64,000 bases of DNA from Bacteroidaceae bacterium (GTDB lineage: Bacteria > Bacteroidota > Bacteroidia > Bacteroidales > Bacteroidaceae): assembly GCA_017534535.1 (NCBI GenBank), contig JAFXVZ010000019.1, positions 62,001 to 126,000 of the forward strand, given 5' to 3'. A program made the translations under genes and the position numbers. Positions 8,742 to 16,865 of this stretch are shown here, piece by piece. The notes below the pieces were generated by a model. It saw only the letters and a program-made list of their open reading frames with translations, was not told the origin of the DNA and ran no database searches. The stretch's first letter is position 1. Each line of letters opens with the position of its first letter.

Positions 8742-8772
8742 TTGGGCGAATGCAAATAATTATGTAATATTG
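8742..8772 (+). promoter_or_regulatory. Possible promoter of the two-component system
   Basis: TTG at 8742-8744 and TAATATTG at 8765-8772 (one mismatch to TAnnTTTG) are separated by 20 bp. The -7 element ends only 5 bp before the ATG at 8778, so a leaderless or nearly leaderless transcript would result. The call is therefore tentative. Confidence 0.35.
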
Positions 8773-8777
8773 TCGCC

Positions 8778-9455
8778 ATGAAAGTATTGCTGATTGAAGA
8801 TGACGACGACTTGCGTGAGATAATTATACGCTCGTTACAGAAAGAAAGATATGTGGTCGAGGCTGCAGCCACCCTGGAGGAAGCGCGGCAGAAAGTTTTC
8901 ATTTATCAGTATGACTGCTTGCTACTTGACATCATGCTGCCCGATGGCAACGGACTGCATCTTCTGAAAGAGCTGTATGATAAAGGCAAGCGTGAGAATG
9001 TAATAATCATATCTGCCAAAGATTCCATAGAAGATAAAGTAAGTGGTCTGGATTTGGGAGCAGATGATTATCTTACCAAACCTTTCCACTTGTTAGAACT
9101 ACACTCCCGCATCAAAAGTGTGCTGAGACGCAACCAACGTAGCGGTGAACAATTTCTACAAGCTGGCAATGTCAGAGTGAACCCTGTTACTTATGAAGTG
9201 TCTGTAGCAACACAGCATATTGAACTCAGCAGAAAGGAATATGATATACTCTTTTATCTGATAAGCCGTCCTAACCGAATGATCGAGAAAGGAGCTCTTG
9301 CCGAGGCAGTATGGGGAGACCATATTGACCAAAGCGACAACTTCGACTTCGTATATGCCCAGATAAAAAACCTGCGCAAGAAACTCAACCAAGCTAGAGC
9401 CTCTATTGAGATAAAGACCGTCTATGGTTTCGGATATAAACTGATTGAAATATGA
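8778..9455 (+). CDS. OmpR/PhoB-family response regulator
   Basis: A 225-aa DNA-binding response regulator. Residues 1-120 are the receiver domain with the acidic pocket (EDDDDL), phosphoacceptor Asp in LLLDIMLPDGNG, Thr/Ser switch (IIISAKD) and Lys in DYLTKPF. Residues ~130-225 are the winged-helix effector (LSRKEYDILFYLISRPNRM, then VYGFGYKLIEI). Its last codons overlap the sensor kinase start by 4 bp (ATGA), so the pair is translationally coupled. A likely target is the PepSY-like gene just downstream of the kinase, whose promoter has an 11-bp-pitch direct repeat, the usual operator form for this family. Confidence 0.93.
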   Translation: MKVLLIEDDDDLREIIIRSLQKERYVVEAAATLEEARQKVFIYQYDCLLLDIMLPDGNGLHLLKELYDKGKRENVIIISAKDSIEDKVSGLDLGADDYLTKPFHLLELHSRIKSVLRRNQRSGEQFLQAGNVRVNPVTYEVSVATQHIELSRKEYDILFYLISRPNRMIEKGALAEAVWGDHIDQSDNFDFVYAQIKNLRKKLNQARASIEIKTVYGFGYKLIEI

Positions 9456-10720
9456 AACTGCTACATGTAATAGGAATCCGTTTATTGTTTTTTACCACTT
9501 TGGTACTGGCGTTTTGGTCAGTTCTATTCTATCGGAGTATCATGCAGGAAATAAGCGATGAGGTTGACGATGCACTTGAAGATTATGCAGAAAGCATCAT
9601 CATCAAAGAGTCAAGAGGCGAAGAACTCCCAAGTGTTTCCAACGGTTCAAACAACCAGTTCTTTTTACGCAAAGTAACCGAGGAATATGCAGATAGCCAC
9701 CCAAAGACACAGTTTGAGGACAGGGATGTATATGTAAAGGAAACCAATGAATATGTTCCTGCCCGTATCTATACATATATCTATAAAGGTTCTGATGGCT
9801 CATGGAACGAGATTGAGGTATCTACACCCCATGTTGATAAGGAAGAACTGCGTGAAGAAATATTCTCGTGGTTGATGTTCCTGCTGACTGCCATCCTGCT
9901 GGTCATCGTTGTGGTGAACGTATGGGCAATAAAAAACAGCATGAGACCCTTGCAGAACCTACTTAAATGGTTGGATGCCTATAGATTGGGAAAAGATAAC
10001 CAACCGCTTGATAACCCTACCAATATTTCAGAGTTTATAAAACTCAACGAGGCAGCTGTTCAAAGCATGGCACGCAATGAAAAGCTCTTCGAGCAACAAA
10101 AGCAGTTCATTGGCAATGCCGCCCATGAGTTGCAGACCCCTATCGCTGTGTGCATTAACCGTCTGGAAATGATGTTGGATGACGACACTTTGAGTGAACA
10201 CCAGATTGAGGAATTAGGCAAGACCCTGCAAACACTCGGCAATTTATCACGCCTCAACCGTTCGCTGCTTCTGTTGAGCAAGATAGAGAATGGTCAGTTT
10301 AACGACAACAAGCTCATTGACCTCTCCGCACAATTGGCTTCTCTTCTTGCTGATTATGAGGATATTTATTCACATAGACAAATATCGGTGGAAATGCAAG
10401 TCAAAGCGCCATTCATCGTGAAGATGGACGAGTCTTTATCATCAGTTTTGTTATCAAATTTGATTAAGAATGCATATATCCACAATCTTGATGGAGGCAA
10501 AATCAGTATCAGCATGAACCACAACGAGCTACGCATATCCAACACAGGCTCTTATCCTTTGGATGAAAAGAAGGTGTTCAATCGGTTCTACAATTCAGGT
10601 AAGAAAACATCTACAGGGTTAGGTTTGTCTATCGCCAAGGCTATTTGTACGCAATATAACTTACATATAAGATATCGCTTTGGTGAGGGGAGACATCTCT
10701 TTATTGTCAGCAGCCGATAA
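9452..10720 (+). CDS. Sensor histidine kinase of the two-component system
   Basis: A 422-aa membrane kinase. Two transmembrane helices (~residues 8-28 and ~140-160, LLTAILLVIVVVNVWAI) bracket a ~110-residue periplasmic sensor region without a recognisable named domain. A HAMP-like linker, HisKA with an intact H box (FIGNAAHELQTPIAV) and HATPase_c follow (N box LSNLIKNAYIHN, G2-type KKTSTGLGLSIAKAI). The G1 box is reduced to LRISNTGSYPLDEKK, with Asn where the usual Asp would be. The protein ends soon after the ATPase domain. It should phosphorylate the response regulator it overlaps. The signal is unknown. Confidence 0.9.
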   Translation: MKLLHVIGIRLLFFTTLVLAFWSVLFYRSIMQEISDEVDDALEDYAESIIIKESRGEELPSVSNGSNNQFFLRKVTEEYADSHPKTQFEDRDVYVKETNEYVPARIYTYIYKGSDGSWNEIEVSTPHVDKEELREEIFSWLMFLLTAILLVIVVVNVWAIKNSMRPLQNLLKWLDAYRLGKDNQPLDNPTNISEFIKLNEAAVQSMARNEKLFEQQKQFIGNAAHELQTPIAVCINRLEMMLDDDTLSEHQIEELGKTLQTLGNLSRLNRSLLLLSKIENGQFNDNKLIDLSAQLASLLADYEDIYSHRQISVEMQVKAPFIVKMDESLSSVLLSNLIKNAYIHNLDGGKISISMNHNELRISNTGSYPLDEKKVFNRFYNSGKKTSTGLGLSIAKAICTQYNLHIRYRFGEGRHLFIVSSR

Positions 10721-10740
10721 TTTATTAATTATTACTTCCA

Positions 10741-10760
10741 TTTCAGATTCTTTTCAGATT
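10741..10760 (+). promoter_or_regulatory. Direct repeat, candidate response-regulator operator
   Basis: TTTCAGATT occurs at 10741-10749 and again at 10752-10760, an exact 9-bp repeat with an 11-bp pitch. OmpR/PhoB regulators bind such head-to-tail half-sites one helical turn apart. It overlaps the -33 region of the promoter that reads into the PepSY-like gene and directly follows the two-component genes. Confidence 0.6.
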
Positions 10761-10767
10761 TACCTCA

Positions 10768-10775
10768 TATTTTTG
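10768..10775 (+). promoter_or_regulatory. Promoter -7 element for PepSY-like gene
   Basis: TATTTTTG matches TAnnTTTG. No good -33 TTG is seen; that position is taken by the direct repeat, consistent with activator-dependent transcription. Confidence 0.6.
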
Positions 10776-10815
10776 TAGCGTATTTAATGTTGAATACAAC
10801 TAAAAAGTATAAATT

Positions 10816-11277
10816 ATGAAAAGAATGAAACTTTTACTGGCAAGCTTATTGCTCTGCTCCTCAATGATTGGAGCAAGCTGTGAAGAGTCTTTGGACTTTG
10901 ATGACGATATCCCAAGAATGTTTGTGCCTCAGGCAGTTATTAGTTCTTTTGAACAAAAGTACCCTAATACAAAAGCTTCATGGGAGAACGAACGAGGTAT
11001 GCTGAAAGCTGAGTTCCGAAAAAATAGGAAAGACGTTGACGCATGGTTCGAGAGCAATGGTACATGGGTGCGTTCGGTAACAGACCTCACGTCAAGAGAC
11101 CTACCTGATATTGTAGTATCTATAGTGAATTCTACCTATCCTGAATATCATATTGACGATGCTGATCTGATAGAAACGCCTACAGAAAAGTATTATATAA
11201 TAGAGATTGAGAAAAGAGGCTTCATGGATATGGAAATCAAACTAAAAGTCTCAGAAGAAGGTAAGATACTGTCATGA
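10816..11277 (+). CDS. Secreted PepSY-like domain protein
   Basis: A 153-aa exported protein. The first ~20 residues are a signal peptide; a Cys in SMIGASCEES could be a lipidation site, although the -3 residue is not the usual Leu. The mature part contains PepSY-like units: VISSFEQKYPNTKASWENE, where a helix is followed by a W-containing strand, and IVNSTYPEYHIDDADLIET followed by YYIIEIEKRG. These match the Bacteroidales PepSY-like periplasmic family often encoded beside two-component systems. Function is unproven; such proteins are thought to be envelope-stress outputs or modulators of the kinase. A hairpin terminator follows at 11294. Confidence 0.75.
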   Translation: MKRMKLLLASLLLCSSMIGASCEESLDFDDDIPRMFVPQAVISSFEQKYPNTKASWENERGMLKAEFRKNRKDVDAWFESNGTWVRSVTDLTSRDLPDIVVSIVNSTYPEYHIDDADLIETPTEKYYIIEIEKRGFMDMEIKLKVSEEGKILS

Positions 11278-11293
11278 ACGATGGTTAACTATT

Positions 11294-11328
11294 GATAGGC
11301 TCCTAAATTCTGGGAGCCTTATCTTTTT
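11294..11328 (+). terminator. Intrinsic terminator after PepSY-like gene
   Basis: GATAGGCTCC (11294-11303) pairs with GGAGCCTTATC (11313-11323) with one bulged T, and TTTTT follows. It ends the two-component/PepSY-like unit. Confidence 0.8.
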
Positions 11329-11380
11329 CTCATATCATGTATTAAATCATGAGAGAAACCTTACAGAAAATGGCACGGGC

Positions 11381-11555
11381 ATGTCAACATAGAAAAGCAC
11401 ACTTACCGCCTGGATTATCCTAGCAAGTTTCACTATGACAAGAACAAGCATTGCTATAGCTATTTACAAGGTGCATGTATATGGGTATCATCAATGAATG
11501 CGAGAAATTAGGCGATAATATCGTGAATGTTGTTGAGGCAAGGTTTAGGAAATAA
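11381..11555 (+). pseudogene. Remnant of a Na/Pi cotransporter PhoU-like C-terminal tail
   Basis: No intact gene occupies 11330-11606. The frame 11475-11555 encodes MYMGIINECEKLGDNIVNVV and a few more residues before TAA. This closely resembles the last helix of the PhoU-like domain at the end of Bacteroidales Na/Pi cotransporters (pattern INECEKLGDYVVNVVEA, from memory of the family). Just upstream, another frame (from ~11380) encodes YRLDYPSKFHYDKNKHCYSY, so a frame change separates the two parts. The transporter domain itself is absent. Best read as a decayed 3' end left after deletion. An independent small gene is less likely. Confidence 0.5.
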
Positions 11556-11606
11556 GGGATTATTTATGTAAATTTGCAGCCGAATATCTAAAGTAGAAAA
11601 AGCAAT

Positions 11607-14243
11607 ATGACAGATAACAACCCTATTTTTAAAGGTCTCTCAGATATAGAAGTACAGCGTAGTCGTGAAGCTCATGGCACGAATGTACTTACCCCTCCCA
11701 AACGTAAATCTATGTGGAGGTTATATTTGGAAAAGTTTGAAGACCCTGTGATTCGGATTCTCTTAATAGCCGCCTGTCTCTCATTGTTCATTTCCATTTT
11801 TGAAAACGAATATGCCGAGACCATCGGTATCATTGCCGCTATTTTGTTGGCAACAGGGGTGGGCTTTTTATTTGAATACGATGCCAACAGAAAGTTTGAT
11901 TTGCTGAACACGGTGAATGACGATAATGCCGTGAGGGTAATCCGCAATGGTAATGTATGTCAAGTTCCTCGTAAAGGAGTTGTGGTGGGCGATATCGTAC
12001 TTTTGGAAACAGGCGAAGAAGTTCCTGCCGATGGTAAGTTATTGGAAGCCACATCACTGTTAGTAAATGAATCTTCACTGACGGGAGAACCTTCGGCATC
12101 TAAGACAACAAATCCTGCTCATTTTCACAAGGATGCCACTTACGCAGATAATTTGGTGATGCGGGGCACCACTGTACTGGATGGACATGGAGTTATGGAA
12201 GTATTGTTTGTGGGTGATGCCACAGAGATTGGCAAAGTGGCTCGACAAAGTACGGAAGAAACACACGAAGAAACACCTTTAAACCAACAATTAGAAAAAC
12301 TTGCCAAACTGATAGGCAAAGTGGGCTTCACTGTGGCAGGTTTAGCTTTCCTTGTATTCTTCATCAAAGATGTAATTCTGGTGTATGACTTTGGCAACCT
12401 GCATACTTTTGAGGATTGGCTGGCTCCCATCAAAGACACCTTGCAAATATTTATGATGGCAGTTACCCTGATAGTGGTAGCTGTTCCTGAGGGATTGCCC
12501 ATGAGTGTAACGCTAAGCTTGGCGCTGAATATGAGGCGTATGCTGACCACTAACAACTTGGTGCGCAAGATGCATGCCTGTGAAACGATGGGTGCTATCA
12601 ATGTGATTTGCACTGACAAGACGGGTACCTTAACACAGAATCAAATGCAAGTACAAGATGCTTGTTTCTTTGGTTTGCGAGGGGAACGAAAACTGAAAGA
12701 TGACGAGATTAGTGCACTAGTGAAGGAAGGCATCAGTGCCAACTCCACTTCTTTCTTGGAGTTTCCCACCGATGAAGGAAAGCCGATCAGTATAGGTAAT
12801 CCTACAGAAGCAGCCTTGCTGTTGTGGCTTTATGCCCAAGGAATCGACTATCTTAAACTCCGTCTGAATGCTAAGGTAATTGAGCAACTGGCTTTCTCTA
12901 CCGAAAGGAAATACATGACTACTTTGGTACATTCCGCTTTGTTGGGCAAGGATGTATTATATATAAAAGGTGCGCCTGAGATTGTGGCGAAGATGTGTTC
13001 GCAAGTGGCAACATCTAAAGGTTTGGAGCCAATAGAGAATTACCAGCAGACCATCGAGCAAGACCTATTAGCTTTTCAAAGCCAAGGCATGCGAACGCTC
13101 GGTTTCGCTTATAAAATGAATGAAATAACTGCCTTTTTAGGCTATGTTGCCATCAATGACCCTGTACGCCCAGATGTACCAGCAGCTGTAAAACGTTGTC
13201 AGTCGGCAGGCATTCAGGTTAAAATAGTAACTGGAGATACTCCTGCTACGGCAACAGAGATTGGTCGTCAGATTGGATTATGGACAAAAGAAGATACTGA
13301 GCGTAACCGCATTACGGGTACTGATTTTGCCGCCTTGAGTGACGAGGAAGCTTTAGACAGAGTACTCGACTTGAAGATTATGTCGAGAGCTCGTCCTACA
13401 GATAAGCAACGGTTAGTGCAACTCTTGCAACAAAAGGGAGCTGTAGTGGCAGTAACTGGTGATGGCACCAACGATGCCCCAGCACTGAATCATGCTCAAG
13501 TGGGATTATCTATGGGCTCAGGCACGTCTGTTGCCAAGGAAGCATCAGATATCACCCTGCTGGATGATTCTTTCAACAGTATTGGTACAGCTGTGATGTG
13601 GGGACGTTCACTCTATCGCAACATCCAACGTTTTATCCTCTTCCAACTTACCATCAACCTGGTGGCACTGCTCATCGTACTATTGGGGGCTTTCTTTGGC
13701 ACAGAATTACCTTTGACAGTAACACAGATGCTATGGGTAAATCTCATCATGGACACCTTTGCAGCTTTGGCTTTAGCCAGTTTGCCACCCAGCGAGAGTG
13801 TGATGCAAGAGAAGCCTCGCAAGCCTTCCCAATTTATCATCACACACGGTATGAGACATTTCATCATAGGCTATAGTCTGCTATTCCTTGTTACGCTAAT
13901 GGGGTTGCTCTATTATTATAACCATGCCGAAGGAGGTATGAATCTGCATCGTCTCACCATATTCTTTACAGTATTTGTGTTGTTGCAGTTCTGGAATCTA
14001 TTCAATGCCAAGACTTTCGGCTCTGCTGAGTCAACTTTTAAGAATCTCAGTCACTCCTTTGGTTTGATAGGAGTAGCACTACTAATATTGGTAGGACAGA
14101 TTTTAATTGTAGAAGTAGGTGGTCCCGTATTCCGTACGGAACCTCTCAGTATGACTGAGTGGTTCACCATTATTATTGCTACTTCTTGCGTGCTTTTGAT
14201 CGGAGAAGTTGAACGATTTATCAGGAGGAGGTATGGAAAATAA
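11607..14243 (+). CDS. Calcium-translocating P-type ATPase, PMCA type
   Basis: An 878-aa P2-type ATPase that exports Ca2+ across the inner membrane. Seen: actuator motif LVNESSLTGEPSA, Ca-site helix VAVPEGLPMSVTLSLALNMR, phosphorylation site ICTDKTGTLTQNQM, nucleotide-domain KGAPEIV and the hinge VTGDGTNDAPALNHA. Later membrane helices include LLWVNLIMD-type residues (TQMLWVNLIMDTFAALALAS). Length and motif order agree with the bacterial PMCA-type family. A weak TAAATTTG (11569-11576) may be its -7 element. The C-terminus overlaps ribF: its last codons hold the Shine-Dalgarno and start of that gene. Confidence 0.92.
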   Translation: MTDNNPIFKGLSDIEVQRSREAHGTNVLTPPKRKSMWRLYLEKFEDPVIRILLIAACLSLFISIFENEYAETIGIIAAILLATGVGFLFEYDANRKFDLLNTVNDDNAVRVIRNGNVCQVPRKGVVVGDIVLLETGEEVPADGKLLEATSLLVNESSLTGEPSASKTTNPAHFHKDATYADNLVMRGTTVLDGHGVMEVLFVGDATEIGKVARQSTEETHEETPLNQQLEKLAKLIGKVGFTVAGLAFLVFFIKDVILVYDFGNLHTFEDWLAPIKDTLQIFMMAVTLIVVAVPEGLPMSVTLSLALNMRRMLTTNNLVRKMHACETMGAINVICTDKTGTLTQNQMQVQDACFFGLRGERKLKDDEISALVKEGISANSTSFLEFPTDEGKPISIGNPTEAALLLWLYAQGIDYLKLRLNAKVIEQLAFSTERKYMTTLVHSALLGKDVLYIKGAPEIVAKMCSQVATSKGLEPIENYQQTIEQDLLAFQSQGMRTLGFAYKMNEITAFLGYVAINDPVRPDVPAAVKRCQSAGIQVKIVTGDTPATATEIGRQIGLWTKEDTERNRITGTDFAALSDEEALDRVLDLKIMSRARPTDKQRLVQLLQQKGAVVAVTGDGTNDAPALNHAQVGLSMGSGTSVAKEASDITLLDDSFNSIGTAVMWGRSLYRNIQRFILFQLTINLVALLIVLLGAFFGTELPLTVTQMLWVNLIMDTFAALALASLPPSESVMQEKPRKPSQFIITHGMRHFIIGYSLLFLVTLMGLLYYYNHAEGGMNLHRLTIFFTVFVLLQFWNLFNAKTFGSAESTFKNLSHSFGLIGVALLILVGQILIVEVGGPVFRTEPLSMTEWFTIIIATSCVLLIGEVERFIRRRYGK

Positions 14244-15168
14244 CGGTCAACGGTCAATGGTCAATAGTCAATGGTCAATGGTCAATGGCCAATTGCCAAA
14301 AGTTGCAACAATCGGTTTCTTCGATGGAGTCCATCGTGGACACTTGCATCTCTTGAAGCAAGTGAATCAGGTGGCTCAAGCACGAAATTTGGCATCTATG
14401 GTGGTGACATTCTCCCAGCAACCTCGTCATGTGGTGAGCCATGAGACCAAGCGTTTCTATCTGCTCACTACGATAGGCGAAAAGCTTCACCTACTTGAAA
14501 AAGCAGGCATCGACCATTGTGAGGTAATGGAGTTTACCTCTGCATTGGCTTCCCTTACAGCATACGAGTTCATGCAGTTGCTACATGACAAGTATCAGGT
14601 AGTGGCTTTGGTAATTGGCTATGACCATCGCTTTGGACATAACCGTTCCGAGGGTTTTGAAGACTATGTGAGATATGGAGAAGAGTTGGGCATTGACGTG
14701 ATTCAAGCAACAGAGTATCCTGCCGTCAGTTCATCGAAAATCAGGGAATTACTGCTCTTAGGCGACTTGTTTATAGCCAATAAATGTTTGGGCTATCATT
14801 ATATGTTAGAAGGCAAGGTTATCAACGGATTTCATATTGGCCACACTATGGGCTTCCCTACCGCTAACCTACAAGTAGCAGAAGATAAGCTAATTCCTGC
14901 TAATGGAGTATATGCCGTATGGGTAGAGCAGGAAGGGCATCAGTTTCAAGGTATGCTGAATATCGGCACCCGTCCTACCATAGCTAATGGAGATGAACGT
15001 AGCATTGAGGTTCATATTTTTGACTTCCACGAAGACATATATAATAAGATGTTGCGTCTGTCATTGGTAAAACGTACTCGCGGCGAGGTGAAGTTTGCCT
15101 CTACGGAGCAGCTCATGCTACAATTACGACAAGATGAAGTAGAAATAAGGAAAATATTGGAGTTATGA
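14233..15168 (+). CDS. ribF: Bifunctional riboflavin kinase / FAD synthetase with repeat-encoded N-terminus
   Basis: Makes FMN and then FAD from riboflavin. The FAD synthetase domain shows ATIGFFDGVHRGH (nucleotide-binding HxGH-like motif) and SSSKIREL; the C-terminal kinase domain shows GFPTANL and NIGTRPT. At 311 aa it is typical. ATG 14233 is preferred over an upstream TTG/ATG because AGGAGGAGG sits just before it; it overlaps the ATPase stop by 11 bp. Residues ~5-20 (NGQRSMVNSQWSMVNGQLP) are not part of the enzyme fold. They are translated from a 7-unit heptad repeat, so native RibF would begin at about PKVATIGFF. The stop overlaps the next gene by 4 bp. Confidence 0.95.
   Translation: MENNGQRSMVNSQWSMVNGQLPKVATIGFFDGVHRGHLHLLKQVNQVAQARNLASMVVTFSQQPRHVVSHETKRFYLLTTIGEKLHLLEKAGIDHCEVMEFTSALASLTAYEFMQLLHDKYQVVALVIGYDHRFGHNRSEGFEDYVRYGEELGIDVIQATEYPAVSSSKIRELLLLGDLFIANKCLGYHYMLEGKVINGFHIGHTMGFPTANLQVAEDKLIPANGVYAVWVEQEGHQFQGMLNIGTRPTIANGDERSIEVHIFDFHEDIYNKMLRLSLVKRTRGEVKFASTEQLMLQLRQDEVEIRKILEL
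14245..14293 (+). repeat. Heptad repeat (GGTCAAT)x7 inside ribF
   Basis: Seven consecutive 7-bp units: GGTCAAC, GGTCAAT, GGTCAAT, AGTCAAT, GGTCAAT, GGTCAAT, GGCCAAT. Because three units make seven codons, the array is read in frame without stops, giving VNGQ/VNSQ-type peptides at the RibF N-terminus. Confidence 0.9.
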
Positions 15169-15914
15169 AAAAATCAATTATCCTCGTTCTCTTGTATCTG
15201 CTGCTACAAGCCATAGCAGCCTTAGTCATCAGTGCGGCATTCGGATTAGGGACAGCCAGTTCCCATGAAGTGATGAATTTAGAATGGCCCACTATTATCG
15301 CATTGTTGGTAGCTGATGTCGTAATGGCAGGTTTCTTACTGCAAAGAGGCTATCTCTCTGAGAAACAGTTGTGGAACCCAACAAGTACTCACTTCCTCTG
15401 GTGGACAGTGATTGCCGGCATCAGTGCCATTATCGTTGCTGATGCCATTTCATCCATTGCCGGTTTTCTACCTGATTGGCTGGAAGATTCCTTCAACAAC
15501 ATAGAAAGTAACTGGCTCGGTATTCTGGCTATAGCCATCGTCGGTCCCATCCTGGAGGAGATGCTGTTTCGAGGAGTCATCACGACGGAATTGCTGAAGG
15601 CATACAATCCCAAGAAAGCCATCATCATTTCGGCAACCATCTTTGGCGTTTTCCACCTCAATCCAGCGCAGATTCTGGTAGCTTTCCTGCTGGGTCTATT
15701 ATTAGGGTGGTTATTCTATAAGACTCGTAGCATGATACCTGGCATCGTAGTTCACATCCTCAACAACAGCTGCTCGGTCTTCTTCTCCCAAGCTTATCCT
15801 CATGCAGAAAATTTCTACGATATCTTAGGACTGACTCTCTACTTCATTGTATTGGCTTTAGCTGTTTTGTTGCTGGCATTCTCCATCAAGCAACTGAATA
15901 TAATGAAAAGATAA
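15165..15914 (+). CDS. CPBP-family intramembrane metalloprotease
   Basis: A 249-aa polytopic membrane protein of the CAAX protease/bacteriocin-processing (ABI) family. About seven hydrophobic helices are visible. The catalytic motifs are present: GPILEEMLFRGV (EExxxR) near residue 125, FGVFHLNP (FxxxH) near 162, and VHILNNS near 198. Substrates are not known for most bacterial members. The start overlaps ribF by 4 bp (ATGA), so the two are co-translated. Confidence 0.9.
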   Translation: MKKSIILVLLYLLLQAIAALVISAAFGLGTASSHEVMNLEWPTIIALLVADVVMAGFLLQRGYLSEKQLWNPTSTHFLWWTVIAGISAIIVADAISSIAGFLPDWLEDSFNNIESNWLGILAIAIVGPILEEMLFRGVITTELLKAYNPKKAIIISATIFGVFHLNPAQILVAFLLGLLLGWLFYKTRSMIPGIVVHILNNSCSVFFSQAYPHAENFYDILGLTLYFIVLALAVLLLAFSIKQLNIMKR

Positions 15915-15956
15915 CACCCATATATTTTGTGTTGCAGTAAGATATACTGCTTTTAT

Positions 15957-15987
15957 TTGGCATTATTAAACAAATCCTATATCTTTG
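15957..15987 (+). promoter_or_regulatory. Promoter upstream of a truncated lipoprotein gene
   Basis: TTG (15957-15959), a 20-bp spacer and TATCTTTG (15980-15987). It is well preserved although the gene it serves is broken. Confidence 0.7.
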
Positions 15988-16018
15988 CACCCAAGACGAA
16001 AAAGATTTGTTGGTCTTC

Positions 16019-16273
16019 ATGAAGCGACACCTTATCTATATATTAGCCGTGTTCTGCTTGGCATGTGTGTGTTCCTGCCACCGCCACTACACTTATCCTC
16101 CTGTGCTGCAGGAGGCTGATAGTTTGTGCTCTGTACTTCCTGACAGTGCCGTTTCATTGCTGAGGGCCATAGCTGATGACATGGCCAATGCTGATGCGCA
16201 TGTGCAGAAGCGATACCATGTAGAGCAAACACCATGATTCCTCTCTTCATTGACTATTATGGTAACTAATACT
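16019..16273 (+). pseudogene. Truncated TPR-type lipoprotein gene (5' remnant)
   Basis: ATG 16019 opens MKRHLIYILAVFCLACVCSC, a lipoprotein signal, followed by PPVLQEADSLCSVLPDSAVS and LLRAIADDMA. That start is typical of large Bacteroidales TPR regulatory lipoproteins (ADSLxxxxPDSAxxLL motif, 500 aa or more). The frame stops at 16237 after only 73 codons. The next expected piece appears in another frame as MIPLFIDYYGN (16234-16269), then stop. This fits an internal deletion/frameshift followed by loss of the rest. A strong hairpin terminator follows at 16313. The longer start at 16007 is less likely because the signal peptide begins at 16019. Confidence 0.65.
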
Positions 16274-16312
16274 GGATTTTGGGTTATAATGTAATCCATT
16301 CCTTATGACGCC

Positions 16313-16344
16313 GTTCAGGCAGGGTGCTGCTGCCCTGCCTGAAC
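16313..16344 (+). terminator. Strong hairpin terminator after the truncated gene
   Basis: A perfect 12-bp GC-rich stem (GTTCAGGCAGGG, 16313-16324, with its complement 16333-16344) and an 8-nt loop, followed by TTCTCTT. The T-run is imperfect. Confidence 0.65.
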
Positions 16345-16383
16345 TTCTCTTAAGCTGCCAAGATAGACTTCGCTTTATAAAAT

Positions 16384-16466
16384 ATCTTACGATCTTACGA
16401 ATATTCTTAATAGGAAATGAATATAATGTTCTTTCTCTTCGTAAGATGTTCGTAAGTTCGTAAGAA
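16384..16466. repeat. TTCGTAAG repeat cluster 1 (hairpin-forming)
   Basis: The left arm (from 16384) holds CTTACGA units; the right arm (16437-16466) holds TTCGTAAG three times. The arms are inverted copies, so the segment can fold back. The right arm has a near-perfect inverted copy (29 of 30 bases) at 16868-16897. Confidence 0.75.
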
Positions 16467-16634
16467 AATGAAGCGGAAAGCCTCAAAAATGTGTATGAAA
16501 GCACCTATGGATAGGCTGTTATTTTGCACAATAAGGATTAACGCCACTCAATACAAATTACCAATAAGGCTCTATACTGCCAGCTAAGTTGGTCAAACGG
16601 CAACTGCCTGTCAGTCACAAAGCAATTGACAATC

Positions 16635-16741
16635 AGTCCTATGGCATAAGCCAGCTGGTCTGATGCTATAAGACCAATAGTCAGTTGGTGTCTGACCAGC
16701 AGTCCTTCAGTGTCTGACTGGCAGTCCGATACCATAGGACT
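16635..16741. repeat. Compound inverted/direct repeat with CAGTCC motifs
   Basis: CAGTCCTATGGCAT (from ~16635) recurs inverted at ~16727-16741 with one mismatch. Between them, an 18-bp direct repeat GTGTCTGACyrGCAGTCC occurs at 16688-16705 and 16710-16727 (22-bp pitch). No coding frame is recognised. It could be a structured RNA or a small non-autonomous element. Confidence 0.6.
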
Positions 16742-16865
16742 GGTGCGGACTCAATTACTACTGATAATCAGCACCGTAACTTATGCCGCCACAACACGAT
16801 GAAGTGATTGGATTAGCATTGTGTTTTTACGCTGGATTAACTTGGCTTATTCCCCATTCGGAACT

